Shown: positions 44,401 to 56,944 of the stretch, piece after piece | Layout of the letters: the number at the start of each line of letters is the position of its first letter | Position numbering within the stretch: position 1 is the first letter of the stretch | Notes under the pieces: model-generated | Told to the model about the DNA's origin: nothing | Seen by the model: only the letters and a program-made list of their open reading frames with translations | Databases searched by the model: none | Program-made: the position numbers and the translations under genes | Assembly: GCA_932521035.1 (NCBI GenBank) | Contig: OW051494.1 | Location: 5,070,001-5,134,000, forward strand | Length of the DNA stretch: 64,000 nt | Direction: 5' to 3' | From: Oscheius dolichura | Taxonomy: Eukaryota > Nematoda > Chromadorea > Rhabditida > Rhabditidae

Positions 44401-47400
44401 TATGGTCCTTGGCGACCACTCGGACCTGGTAGACGTGTCCCTTGGGCAGTTCCCCGAGGTCGACAGAGTAGGGTCTCTGCCACCCGGTGAAGGGGATCGA
44501 TTGTCCGTGTTCCCTCCACTGACTCTCCTGGGCTGGCTTCCACTCCAGCACGTACATCTCAATCAGATCTCCGACACTTTCCTTCGACTGCCAAGATATT
44601 ATTGGCTTTCCTTGTCTGTAGGCCACGTTGGGGCCGACGATTAGCTCGCCGCCTGGTGGAGTACGGGCCTGGGCGGATGGAGTCCAGGCAGAGTGGCCAG
44701 CGGAGTTCTTTGAGCGAATACGGACGACCCAGTTCTGGTTGGGAGCACTGGAGAACACGTGAGAGATGTGGTGACCATCTACGACAGCTGGAGCAATACC
44801 CCGAGGCTCGTCCACATGGACTTCAAGTTGGAGATCGGCACAGCCCCAGGAGGACTGAGGCGGCAGGGCCCAGGAGACTTTGACGTGGGAACTGTCAGGC
44901 GCCTCCAGCTGAAGATGGGACGGAGGCTGAGATGGAGCTGAAACAACTAGTTCAGTGGGCAGGCAGATCTCTTACCGTGACAGCTGCTCTTGGTGTTGGC
45001 CTCCGGGCTGATGTACATGACGTAGGAGTTCCTGTCCAAGACTTGGATGTGGACGGAATACTGCTGTCCCTGCTCGAGGCCGGTCAACAGCTGGGAGTAG
45101 TCCTGGTTGTCCCCGACGTAGGGAACCACTTGTCTATAATATACCGGTGTCATAGAAGAGATAGCAGAACAAACCCGTAGGGAATCCATCCGGAGCTGGG
45201 CTTCCTGTATTGTATTCTGTAGCCGTAGACTCCTCGTCCGTCTCCCTCGCTCCTCCAGTCCACCAGGAGGTCATTTCCTCTGACCGACACCCTGGGGGTG
45301 GAGACGAGTGCTGAATAGTCAAGTGTGCTCGGAGGAGGCCATGCTGCTCGGTTAGTCAGAGCACACTGTTATGGGAACTGATTCGAAATGAAAGAGAAAG
45401 GAGAGGAGCGCAAAGAAAGAGAGGGTAAGAGGGCTATTCTATGCATGCCAAAGGCCACGCCCTGTACCTCCGCGGTCCATGTCACGATACGGGCGCACGT
45501 CGTCGGCCCCGCGACACCAAAAGTCTGTCCGGGGATCACAAACGCTTCGCGAGTTGCGTTTGCCGTGTGCTGAATAAAGGAGTGTGGCAAAACTGAGGCT
45601 ATGTTCTCGAATTAACGAAAAGAGACCGGCACGGCTGCGAGGGCGACTTACATTGCTGGGCACTGGTGAAGATGGCCTGGTGGGAGGCTGGCCCAGAACC
45701 CGCGGAGTTGACTGCTCGGACCTGGAAACACTCTGCTAGGGCCTCACTTCCCAAGGGATACCTCTACTCTCCAGTCTCCCTGGGCAGGTCCGGCGATCTC
45801 GTAGCTCCTCTCGTTTCCGGGGAGTCTGTGGTGGATCTGCTTGCCGTTCTGAGTGCCTGAGATGAAGAAGTAGGTCTGACAGGCGGCGTCTTCTTGCGGG
45901 TAGACCCAGCTGATCCTGGCGGTGCTGTCAGAGACACGATCCAGACGGACATTGTCCGGGGACAGCGGGGCTGAACGGATAGATACTCAGAGACGGCGGC
46001 GGATAACTCACTCTGACAGGAGACGGCGAAGCTGGTGCTGGTGGAGGTGGCCACCGTACTCATCGATCCGTCGATGGCTCTAACCCGGAGGAAGTAGGAG
46101 GCCACGGGAAGGGAGCCCAGGGCATGGCGGTAGTGACTCTGGGTGGGTTCGCTGCGGACCAGTCCGCCGGACTCTCTCCATTCCCTTTCCCCATCGGCAC
46201 GGATATCGATCTGGAACGGAAGCCGTGAATCCCCGGAACAGTTCCAGGCACTTTCCATTCCGCTAAGGCGACACTCTCTCAGCACATAAAACCCCCGAAA
46301 ACACATTGCTATTTCGTTTTCATGGCCATTACGGCAGTTGGTTGATGAATGTGATGGGCGCAGATAAAACCGGCCACACCTCTTCATATCTTGATTTCTG
46401 ACCACCTCTCACCTGGAATCCGTGGACACCGGACGCGTCACCCTCGGCTGTCCAGTAGACGACCGTTCGACTGCCGTGATGCTCAATCCGAGGCTGGGAG
46501 AGGGACAGAGACGACGACGGCTGGTTCAGACCGGCTGGAATGAATGGTCATCTTTATAAAGGGGAGGACAGACGGAGATAGAGACATAAAGTGTTAGTAA
46601 GCAAAAAACTGTTAGACCTTGGAGATGAGGATGGAGCTGGAGGGAGATCCGCTGGACGATGGTTAGATCGCAGAGAAAAGCATGTATGGCGATGACGTAG
46701 AAGGACGAGGACAGAGAGAAGGCCAGGGAATTAGACTGACCCGAGAGCGAATGGACAACCTGGACTCGGTTGAGCGAGTCGAGGAGGGACACCTGCGGGG
46801 GAGGTTAGAGGGGACAGGGACAGGACGGACGTGCCTGGTAGGAGAGGACCCGCTGGGGGAACAGCGGAGACCACGAGACATGGACCGACGAGCCACGGAT
46901 ACTCAAGACAACGTCCAACGGGTCCACCCCGGAGTTCAGTTCTAAAGGTTAGTAAAGGAAGAGCAGAAGGAGGAGAGGAGAGAGGAGGGAGTACCTAGTT
47001 GAACCAAGGAGAAGTGCAGCTGGCTGCCTTTGGGAGGTGTCGCGCCGCCGGTTAGTGTGTACGAGATCTTAACAAAATGGTTAATGGGTTAGGGGGGCCG
47101 GAGCCACACGGTGCTCATGTAGCGGACGCCAAAGAAGAAGTTCTTCAGCCGGAAGCAGTAGTCCTCCTGATCGGCCACGCCCGGCGGGCATCTGAAGTCT
47201 TCGGGCCTGCCGCCCACTCTCGTCCACTTCTCGGCCGTCTTCTCCTTATAGGAGAGTCTAAAGTGGTTAGGGAACAGAAGAGGCGGTTAGTACTGACTGG
47301 AAGAGGTGGATGAGGTTAGAATGTTGGGGGAGCGGCGTCCAGACGAGGAAAAAGTCCGGCGGCGAGAGGACTATCCTCAGTTTGTAGTAATTTCTCTCGT

Positions 47401-50082
47401 CTGGAAATGGACACGAACTAAGGAATGGACTGGAGGGAGTCACCTGTGATCAGATGTTTCGCCTGTCGCTTACTTCGTTGGTTATTTTGGGTTATTTTGG
47501 GACAGTCTGAGATTAGTCGCCGGGTTAGTGGCCGCCCTCCACACTACAACTAACCTTCTACTGATCCGTCCAGGTGGGTCTCCGTGTGTACCACGTGGCT
47601 CCAAGGAGAGTGGCCGTTGCCGGAGCGGGTCCTACAAGTCTCTTTGTCACATTATACGAGGAGAGATGTTACCTGACGCGGAAGGAATATCTGGTGTTGG
47701 GCAGGAGGTCCTGCATGGTGATTCCAGCTCCTCCGATGTAGGAGGCGGCATCGTGGGTGGGGTGGTGGCCGCTCTCGTGCATCTGAATGGCTACTGTGTC
47801 TCCTTTCCCTCCCTCGCTTACAATGTACTCGTATCCGTCAATGGGGGCAACACTGTCGTCACAGTTTGGCTTGTTCCATTCGTAACGGATTTTCTTGGAA
47901 TCGACGACGACGGCCCGAACATTGAGGGGCACGCCGGCCGTGGCATGGCAGGAGTTCTCGACAGCCTCTCCCACGGTGATCTCCTCTGTGCGGGAAATGA
48001 TCTGACCATCTCGATATGAGGAGGTGTCGGAGGGTGTACCTGGTTGCTCTTGTCAATGGCCGTCAGCCGGACGGAATAGAAGAGAACTCCCTCGAGGGCG
48101 GGGATCTGCACGTGGTAATCCCCGGTGCTGTCATCGGCTATCTGGAGGAGCCATATTGAAAAGGGATAGGGATACGGCAGACCTGCTCCTCGGTGGATCT
48201 CCAGTGGGTCTCATTGGGGAGTCTGTATTCGATGACGAATTTGAATACAGACTTGGAGGCGGGGGGACTCCTCCAGTGGATACTGTAGGAGTGTGCCCCC
48301 TGGTCCATCACCTGCGGCTTCTCCTCCCAGCGCTCCTCGACCCAGCTGTCGGAGGTGGTCGTCTCCGTGCGGTAGACGCGGCGAGGCTCATGGTCCACGA
48401 AGGCCACAACTCCGACCAGGTAGCGGGTGTTGGGTCGGAGCCCGGTGAGGGCGAAGCTGTTCACGAGGGGCGACACTCGGACTCTCTCGACGTGCTTGGC
48501 GTCTGCCCCCTCCTCAACTGCGACTACCTGAGACGGCCTTTATTATGGAGGGAGGGACAGCCACTCGCCTCGTAATGTTGAATTCGTTCGCTGTCGAATG
48601 GGTCCCAAGATACACGAATTTCATTGTCAGTCACATACTGTACATGGATGGCGGGGGAGACGGGCAAAGCTGGAGGACGGCTCTTACTGACCAGGGTGGC
48701 AACACTTACCATCTCCCTTTGTCTTGGCTTGAAGGACCTCGGCATTCCAGGGACCGACCTGGCGGGATCGGTCGGCCGCGCGGATGCGGACCTGGTAGAT
48801 GGTGCCGGGGAGGAGGTTCGTGACCGAGACGTGGGGGTGGGTGACGGTCTGCCGGTGTACATCGAAGGGGGTCGTCACTCCGGACAGTTCCACCTGTTTT
48901 CTATTGTAATGGGAGGGGGAGCGAGTACCTGGTACTCTCCGATGCTGCCGCAGTCAGGGGCATCCCAGCGGATGGCCAGGGAATACTGTCCGTCGTGGGT
49001 GACCTCCAGATGGCGTGGGGCCGATATTTCATCTAAAAACGCCGTTGTTCCTGTTCTATCCCCCACGGCGTTAGCCCGCTAGTTTGAAATATCTCGCACC
49101 ATTCTCGCATTTTATGCTGACGATTTCATTTCGTGCGCGGATCTCGGGTGTCTCGACCAGGACGTCGTTGTTCTCGCCCAGGACTTTAATCCGGACAAAG
49201 TAAGAGATGCCCGTGGGCAAGCGGGGGATCTGTAAAGGGAGATTGGAGGGGAGGGGCCGGCATGCGGGGATACCTGTACTCGGTACTGGTGGTTGGGTCC
49301 TTTGTAGGGGATGATGCCCGAGTGCACCATCCAGTGCTTCTCCTTCTCGGACCGGTACTCCACGAGGAATCCCTTGACATCGGAGTCGGGGTGGTCGCCC
49401 GTCTGGATGCCCTCCCACTCCACCGTCAGCAGGGATTCTGTCCCTCTGGCCTCTCGTCTCACTCGGCCCCAGGTCGCATCGGCTAGTGCTGGAATCGAAG
49501 GTGTTAGATGGGTGGACGTGTTAGTTTTTTGTGAGAGAGTTGCTTTTATCTGATCAACCCACTTTGCCCTGCTTTTTGCCCAAGAATCTGCCCCGGCTGG
49601 AGGACACAACCGGCTGACACAACGCGCACTCACATTAGCATGGATGGCGCAACTGGACGCGTAATTGTCTGACCGGGCCAAGGCCTCGCTGATAACATCA
49701 CCTACCACTTTATTATGGCTGACCCCTCTAATTACCCCTGCCCTTTCAGGAGGAGGAGGCGTGACCGCCGGGTGTCTCGGGGCTGAGTCAGCCGCCGACC
49801 AGACAATAACAGGCCCCGGTGCCCAGTCTTTAGTTCTCGCTTGGAAATGACAGTCCCCGGAGGTGGCTGGCCGTGGGCGTGAGAGATTTCGGCCTGAAGT
49901 GGGCTCTTGGCTTGTGTTTGAGCGCGGAGGCAAAGCGCCCGGCAGCACGCGTTGCCCTCGCCGCTGGAGATGATCTCGATTGCGATTCCAAAATGTGACA
50001 ACCAGGAGGGAGGCAACTCACTTGCGAAGGATACGGCCGCCAACAACCATAGCAGCGCCGTACCCCGAGAGGTCGGGCCCAT
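32498..50082 (-). CDS. giant fibronectin-III repeat transmembrane receptor
   Basis: Single-pass cell-surface protein with roughly 36-39 FN3 domains. The signal peptide MGPTSRGTALLWLLAAVSFA (50022-50082) is followed by a 533-nt intron and then FN3 domains down to about 36000, recognised by the repeated W..P core and LxPxTxYxVxVxA strand. From about 45300 onward they follow a six-domain super-repeat; three large exons (41331-43023, 39223-41083, 37262-39047) each hold about one unit. A membrane-proximal region resembling that of receptor tyrosine phosphatases (HVVVDERN, LRIGNGEVIGGYLNYPL) and a basic RGRRRK site precede the membrane segment. The tail has GX3 repeats, a coiled coil and Ser/Arg-rich sequence, ending HSSSGR at TAG 32498-32500. 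No phosphatase or kinase domain is present. Nematode myotactin (LET-805), an epidermal FN3 receptor for muscle attachment, is the nearest architecture I know; orthology is inference. TTTCAG directly abuts the ATG. Confidence 0.85.
34065..34570 (-). other. GX3 aromatic repeats in FN3 receptor tail
   Basis: Coding exons of the cytoplasmic tail carry four spaced copies of a Gly-aromatic motif: FEDGYMKGYRDANK, FHEGYAKGLTRDAG, GGYSAGFMQGYKDGNAG and FKQGFVDGFKEG. The spacing G-Y-x-x-G-Y/F-x-D/E resembles the deca-GX3 motif of Yae1/LTO1 proteins. Confidence 0.6.
35036..35144 (-). other. second transmembrane exon (T2) of FN3 receptor
   Basis: Exon with phase 1 at its start and phase 2 at its end, encoding GWPWWWLLLLLLLLLLLVLL then CCLALWCFNR. 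It can be spliced from the same upstream exon as T1 and continues in frame to RRRARREF if the acceptor at 34914-34915 is used. Confidence 0.55.
35224..35342 (-). other. first transmembrane exon (T1) of FN3 receptor
   Basis: Exon with phase 1 at its start and phase 0 at its end, encoding YWWLRWVWWAYLLPALIAFA then ILAGCLIWLCLYWYARM. It joins in frame to NLFSRRRARREF with the acceptor at 34925-34926. Confidence 0.6.
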
Positions 50083-52934
50083 CTGAAATTCGACTTTAGG
50101 ACGGGGGCAGGGAGAGAAAGAGGGACAGGAGAGAAACAGGAAAGGCCAGAGAATATATATGATATAGATAGATAGATAGATATTTCAAGGTCAGACTGAT
50201 GGCAGGGGGGATGAGTCGGCAACAGTGGCCAAAAGAAGGATGGGACAGGTACAGGAGAGGCGGCGACTACAATGACAGCGACAGCAGATGAGTAATGGAC
50301 GGAATTCTATGGAAGGAGAGGGAAATGAGAAAATGGACGGATTACTGCCAGAGCAGCAAGTACCGAGGAAAAGCAACCAGAGCAAACAAAACACGGCAAA
50401 CAGCAAGATGTGGACTGCGACGGCGATAAAATGGCATCTTCTGCAACGTTACGACAATGGCACTTGGCGGATGCTCTGTCCATTAGGGGGGAGGCGGAGG
50501 AGGAGGCGGAGGAGGACAGGGAATAGTAGAGAATATAGCCGGGAGGATGGTAGGGGAAGGGGAGAAGTCGGCCAGCTAGCGGTTCAAAGGCCGCGGACGG
50601 GCAAAACGGTGCAAAAGAAGCCTGCCTTATCTCGTTTCGATAAGAGGGGGAGGCGGAATATCTGAACCGAGGCGAGGCACTGGATCAGTTGAGTGCGCAT
50701 CGTAATGGAAGTGATTGCGGCCGGCGGAGGCGAAGGCCGATCCCTATCAGCCTGGCTGGTATTCTCCCTACTTATCTTCATCCCCTCTGCCCTGCCTTCG
50801 AAATGACTCTTCCGCAATTGTCTTTGGGTGTCACAGTTTTCGGCCGTCAAGGCCACCCGAAGAATTGACACTCGACAAACTGATAAACAGTGAGTAAAGT
50901 GTTTACAGACACGGCGCCCTATGCAAATTGCGGTGAGGGTGAGCTTCTTCTGCTCAGGAAACATTAGCGAGGGGCGGCCATGCGGCACGGAATGCATAAG
51001 GGATCAAATATTTGTACAAGGTAGAAACAAGACGCAGAGACCGGTTGCCGCGTTATCACCGGGGCTTCTCGGCATCTTTTGACTCCTCCGTGACTCGACT
51101 CTTACTATCCAATTGGCTCTTTCATTGGCAAACAGAGGGTCGCTGGCTGGCCGGTCCGTCTAAGGTGGCCGGTCGAATGGACTCCGTCTGCCGACTACCG
51201 GAATATCCTCAATAGAGCAATACAAGGAATGGGGAGGAAGGGAGACGGCCGGGAGATCGATGTTCCCAATACAGGTAAGGGGGAGTGGTGCTTCATTCGG
51301 CATGGGTGTGGCCGTTGCTGATGCTGCGGGTCGTGAAAGATGGCAGGGCGGGGGAGACCTTTTCCATTTGGATTGAAAAAGAAGAACGGGTTCTGAAGAT
51401 GCAAATGTGTGGCCATACGGTCCCTCAAAGGGGCTCTGATAAGCTTTACGCGGCAGATACGACTGGGAGACACCTCGTTAGGGACTTAGAAGGAGAAAAA
51501 AAAATTACGGGTCAGGGACGGTGGGAATGGCCGTGCCCCGCCCCATGAACTTGGGATGTTTGTGTTTCAGGACTAAGTCGCGGTACAAACAGCCGACGAC
51601 AACCCGCACCCGAATACAAAAATCTGCCCCGAGGTGCAGCTGGTACGCCCCCCAAGGGGCAGGGGAACGGGGAGGGGCCGGCCGCAGTTCATGGAGTCCC
51701 TCCCGCTTCATAGCGGCTTTGGAGGTCGAGTCGCCGGTGTAATAAACAAGAATTCGACCATTTGCGCTCATCGATAAGAAGATGATTTAGGACTGAAACT
51801 GTCGAAGCGGCACACGTGTGGAAAAAGCCGCGGTGACCGAACGACCGGAAAAGGAAGAAAGGATCCGTCTCGGGGATGGAAATGAGGGGGGATGCAATGG
51901 CAGAGGCTCGGATGAGTTGGAAAAACGGGTGCCGACGGCGGTGCGAGTGCAAGTTAAACAGGAAAAACTCGAGCAAATAAAGCGCCGAGTTGCGTGGTGT
52001 TTCAGACTTCCACGCACGGCTTAGAGGCCCGAGGCTCGCTCTCTTCTATCAAAAATATACTGAGTATACGGTAGTTGGTTAGAGCAGTGAGTCAAGAGAC
52101 GAGGACGGCTCCACCCACAAAATTTCCAAGGTGAATCATCCGGGTGGTCAACCACGCCCTCGAAAACTGGAAAGTTAGCCATTTCAATCGCCTTCAAGGT
52201 TGGTTTGGATAAACATACCCCAACTGACTCGCCGAGAACTCTGACCTGATAAATTGAGAGACCCAGTCACTCTGACTATTGAGAAGACCTGATAAATACA
52301 AATTTGAAGGCATTTGCAAGGCCGCTATTCTGATTCCTCAGGATCACCAGCGATCGGGCTGAACTGAAAGATATACTACATACGACAGAATACAAGATGT
52401 ATAGAAATAGAACTGTTCTCGCTTGCTTATACCTAGATGTATTTGGACTTCATGATAATTTTCAGACTTCGCGCTTCTGCTAGTCAGTTATTTTTACGCT
52501 GCACTTATTCTTCATCTTTTTCTATGATTTCTCCGTTTCCATTGAGCGTCTCAAATTCAAACCTTTCTTGGTTTTCTTACTGAGCATCGCTTATATTTTC
52601 TCTGCTTGCGCCTGTAGGTTATCCTACCGTTAGATATCCGAAGACCTCTTTTGTTTCAAATATTCTTCCACTAATTATATTTATTATTATTGTGTTTCAA
52701 AGTAGATACATTTCTCCAAAGAGTATTTCCATTAGTACAGTATTGAATATTGAATCATTTATGAGATTTTTTTCTCTTGTGATAAAAAAATCGGAAAGTA
52801 CGCGTGTTCTCGCGCCCGTGTCACGAAACATCTCAGATTCAAACTTGTTATTTTCACCCTTCTGTTCACATCATCTGCCCAATCTCCTACATTTTTCCTA
52901 GTTATTTTCATCAAATGTTTTTTTTTCAGGCAGT
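50083..52934. other. upstream region shared by FN3 receptor and NEMP genes
   Basis: About 2.85 kb between divergent starts with no recognisable gene. It contains a GATA tetranucleotide run (50161-50184), a purine-rich GGAGGAGG stretch near 50490, and a shift from GC-rich to AT-rich near 52.3 kb. Confidence 0.5.
50161..50184 (+). repeat. GATA microsatellite
   Basis: Imperfect run of GATA units about 80 bp upstream of the FN3 receptor ATG. Confidence 0.7.
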
Positions 52935-55052
52935 ATGAAATATGGGATTTCAATATGCATCACGTTAATAGTTCAAATCTATGTTGGAAGTTGCACTACA
53001 GACGAAAGATGCACGGAGCCTCAAGGCTAGTTGAGAATTTATTCAAAGTTATTATTCGGTTTTCAGTTCTTTCTGAGAAACCCACATCGAAACTGGAGAA
53101 ATATCGAAGTACATTGGAAGTTTACATTCACAAAGCTCTTCCTGAACGCCTTTCAAACGCCTTTACCGATGTATTTTTGTCTATCTCACTAAAGGACAAA
53201 AGCTTGTATAAAATTTACCAGGTATATCTTTTCTCAGTGTTTATTCGTATTGTGTTGAACAATCCAAACAACAAGGGCGTCAACTCTAATATTTGACCAT
53301 TTAATATTTTAGGGATCCAATTGCTCAGTAATTGTGAACGAATATGCACAGGATAATCGACTTTTTGGACTTCTTAAAAGTTTTAACTCATGGAGAGCAA
53401 CACATTTGTATCCATTTAATGATACGTACATAGGTGTCGATACTAAGGAAGCCTATAAGATCAGCACATCTACCTGGGGTAAGATAGTTTTTTTTTAAAA
53501 TTATTTTTCCTAACTTCAGATGTAAACTACATACGTGTAGCTTTTTTTCTTGGTGGCATTTTTTTGTATCTTTTCGCTGGTGATCTTGTCCGAAATGTGG
53601 TATTTTACTATACAAGTGGCTGTACAATCGGCCTTCTGGCATCCGTACTACTGGTTGCTATCATCGTGTATCGACTCGCACCAAAAGTGCAGCTAGATGC
53701 AAATTTGATATTTATATTTTATTTTTCAGAAAACTATTGGTATTCCGATTCTTCTTGGAGGATGGTCTTTTGCTGCCTACATATTACATTTTTTCTGGAA
53801 TAATTTTTCTTTTATCATCCAACAGTATCAAGAATACGTTATAGGGTACTTTGTAAGTTTTCCTGCATCATAAATTAATGCGTTTAAGACTATCGCTCTT
53901 CTGATTTCATTCGCAGTGTGTTATAAGAAGGGCCCACCAACAGATGATCGTTCCCATGATATTGCCCAGTGGACATTGCAGATTATAGCCCTTGCCCTTG
54001 TATATTTCTCTCCGCAGGTTTTATTTTTTATATTGAATCAAAGAAATGTACATTAAGATCCCAAAAGTGGCATATGCCACAATAGCAGTACTTGGTCTCC
54101 ATAAGGCTACCAAATCATGGCTTTGGAAATTTCTGCGATGTTTATATAATGGATTGGCGTGGATTTGGTACTTTTACTGTTATACAAACAACTATTTTTA
54201 GGCGGTTATTTTTTCCTTCGACTCGAAAATTTCTAACACAAGAAGAATACGAGCGGCAGTCCAATGAGACGACCGAGAAAGAGCTCTCGAAATTACGAGA
54301 TTATTGCCGAAGCCCCAATGTGAACGCTTGGAAAATAACGCACTCTGTTAAAAATCCAAAAAGGTTGGCTAAGTTTCATAAATTAAAGCTTTGGTTCAGA
54401 TTAGCCCGCTTTATAAACGGATCTGAAGGGCATATATCCGATGACGAACAAATCGAACATGACCTTGCTTCTGAAACCTTGAATCATAAAGATGAAGATT
54501 TTATGGACGAAGACGATGATGATTACGAACATGAAGTCATAATTCGCCGGCGCACCCGACATGGAGGAGCGTCTTCTTTCAATAGGTGAATAAGTTGTTT
54601 TTTGTAGTCTTATCTTTCTTTTCAGCCCAGAACGGTCTTTTTTGCTTCCTAAAGGTGTCAATGCGGAAGACATTCTACAACGAATATCGGCTTCAGCACA
54701 GAGTAATACCAAAAGATCAAGGATTGCTCCTAACACTAGACGTTCATTGGGTCCCCTCAGCATGTAAGCATTTTATTCGAAGAAGCCTAAATAATATGTA
54801 GACTACCACCTTCACTGCCAAAAAAGGAACCTTCTTTAGCAAAAAGTTCAACACAGGTTACTAATAAACAGAGATCAAAACCAAGAAAGTAGGTAATGCT
54901 TTTTAAATTTTTTACGTTGTCCCAGCAGACCCTTAAATCCTTCGCGGTCATTTCACCGTAACGAATACTTCAGTTCTGATTCTGAAGAGCAAACTATTTA
55001 TGAAGATGAATTACTGGCTCAGGGAGGTGACTTCGACTTTGAAAGCGATTAG
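52935..55052 (+). CDS. NEMP1: NEMP1-type nuclear envelope membrane protein
   Basis: Nuclear envelope integral membrane protein (NEMP1/TMEM194 family), a multipass inner-nuclear-membrane protein implicated in nuclear stiffness and fertility. Signal peptide MKYGISICITLIVQIYVGSC, a luminal domain (FNSWRATHLYPFNDTYIGVD), then membrane helices: RVAFFLGGIFLYLFAGDLVR, FYYTSGCTIGLLASVLLVA, IPILLGGWSFAAYILHFFW. Next comes the nucleoplasmic part LTQEEYERQSNETTEKEL, LSKLRDYCRSPNVNAWKI, VKNPKRLAKF, matching human [44 protein letters not shown]. The acidic, Ser/Arg-rich tail ends GGDFDFESD at TAG 55050-55052. Very short introns throughout; phases in the middle helices were not all checked. ATG 52935 lies 5 nt after a T-rich TTTTTTCAG. 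Confidence 0.9.
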
Positions 55053-55515
55053 TCATCATAAATTGTATCTAAATTTGCGTATCCATCTACATTTCAATTC
55101 ATATCGTTTATATCAATATCAGTCATGTCGGATCTCGTTTTGTTCATATTTTAAATTACAAGTAGCCAGATGAAAAATAATAAAACTCTGGTAAAATGAT
55201 AAGAATGGAATAAATCAAATCAGGAGATAATTGTTTTTCTCCCATATAAGATATTGGCTCTGCCTATTGGAAGTATACCATAGTGACAACAAATCTCGCT
55301 ATATCCCTCATAGCGCATTCTGCGGTTTTCGTCGCCTTGAATCGAATGGCATATTAGAAAGACGGCCTCTGATATGGAAACATGAAACGGGGAAAGAACG
55401 AACAGCGCAGAAGTGCCGACCTCTTTTATTCCACCCTAAAAAGGAATAGCACCTAACAGAAGTACCTAACAATTAGTTTCATTGAAACGAGGCTACAATT
55501 GAGACATTTTCGTCT
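55053..55515. other. gap between convergent NEMP and RFamide genes
   Basis: AT-rich sequence with AATAAA-type signals on both strands (for example near 55180 on the plus strand). No gene recognised. Confidence 0.5.
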
Positions 55516-56279
55516 TCAAATGTTCCATTTAGGCAAATAATTTCTTTTTCCAAAACGAACGTAGTCGTAGCCGGCCTTCTTCTGCGCTTCTGATCGTTTT
55601 CCAAACCGAACAAAGTCGTACTCGTCGCGGCCTGAAATCATCTGTCTCTGTGGGTCCGAGCTCGTTATTCCACTCGTTTATGACTACCTTTCACGGAAGC
55701 CATAAGCTTCTGGCAATCAGAAACTAATATGAAAAATAGGAGAGGTGGAGGGACAAAGATTAGAGAAGAGGGGGCAGAGCCGTTAGTCATCCTCAAGGAG
55801 TTTCTGAGAATCAGTCGACAGACTCGTGAGTTATGCATTTATCATAGGCCCGGTGAAAATTTATTGCCAATTTCTAATCCAGCTGTCGATCTCGTTCAAC
55901 TCACATCCCTCTCGAAACATTTTTAGTGGATACGAAATGGCAGGCGTTGTTGCACACAGAAATTGACATTCTGGGCCCTGTTCCGTGTAGTTTTCGAGAA
56001 AATTCCGCGGAGCATCCTATTGATGATCAAATTATTTGGGGGAGATCTAGATCTATTTCACGAGGAAAGCTGGGCAGCGAACCTTCTTCTAGTGGTGTAC
56101 TGGCAGACGGCTTACCTGGGCCGACGATAAAGAAACTTACGTTTATAAGGTCCGCCACTTCGTCGTAGCCGTGGCTGTATCACAAAGGAGCATTCGAGTC
56201 CAGAGCAAGGTGTCGAGCTGGACATCTCCAGCAGAAATAGGGTGAAGCAGACGGCCAACAAAACGGACACCTGCGACAT
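55516..56279 (-). CDS. VRFamide (FMRFamide-like) neuropeptide precursor
   Basis: Secreted precursor of amidated RFamide neuropeptides. Exon 1 starts at ATG 56279 with the signal peptide MSQVSVLLAVCFTLFLLE. The last exon (ending TGA 55516-55518) encodes DEYDFVRFGKR and AGYDYVRFGKR back to back, each with Gly as amide donor and a Lys-Arg cleavage site, so at least two mature peptides ending DFVRFamide and DYVRFamide are predicted. The exon before it (near 55700) supplies KLMASVK. The middle exons are uncertain; a 25-nt intron at 56116-56140 fits. TTTGCCACAG ends 1 nt before the ATG. Protostome precursors of this class usually carry more copies. Confidence 0.8.
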
Positions 56280-56809
56280 ACTGTGGCAAAGAATGGCGTC
56301 GAATGGGCGGGCCGACTCGGGGGTTAGGTATTGCACAGGTATTTACGTCACGAAGCCTTGATTATAATCTACAGGAGGCTAAAAGGAGAGGGGGTGGAAT
56401 GGACGAAAGCACATATTACCTGAGGCAGTTTGATAAACCTTGATGAACCTATTCTTCTCGCGGATAGCAGGGTCAGCTGAGCCCTTGCAGATCTAAACAC
56501 CTTCACAATATATCGGAATTGTGAACTAAGCCCGTGTTTTCTCAAGACTATTCGAATAATTTAACTAGATATTGGGTCGTACACTCATCGTGCTCTTTTC
56601 TTCCCTTTTTACTTGTTTGTATATATATATCCTTTTACACTTCAAAAATACAAAACAAATTCACTCTTTTTCATTGAATTGGGCCAAGTAAACTTCAGTT
56701 CTCGAAAACGTTGTCATTGGACAGCAATAGGCATTCTCAGCGATATCGCCATTTCGTGAGCAATTCTTGTAACCCCCCACCAAATGTCTCCCCATAGGGG
56801 ATTCTGCTC

Positions 56810-56944
56810 TATAGTTCTTTTCCAAAAAATAGGGATACAGTAATCAGGCTTTTCTTGAAAATCAGGCAACATTTGCGATTTTGTCCCAAATGGTCCCGAA
56901 CGGAGGCAAATTACTGTATCCCTATTTTTTGGAAAAGAACTATA
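56810..56944. repeat. perfect 35-bp inverted repeat, MITE-like
   Basis: Arms at 56810-56844 and 56910-56944 are exact reverse complements (left arm begins TATAGTTCTTTTCC), with a 65-bp spacer. Non-coding; consistent with a recent non-autonomous foldback element. Confidence 0.8.
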
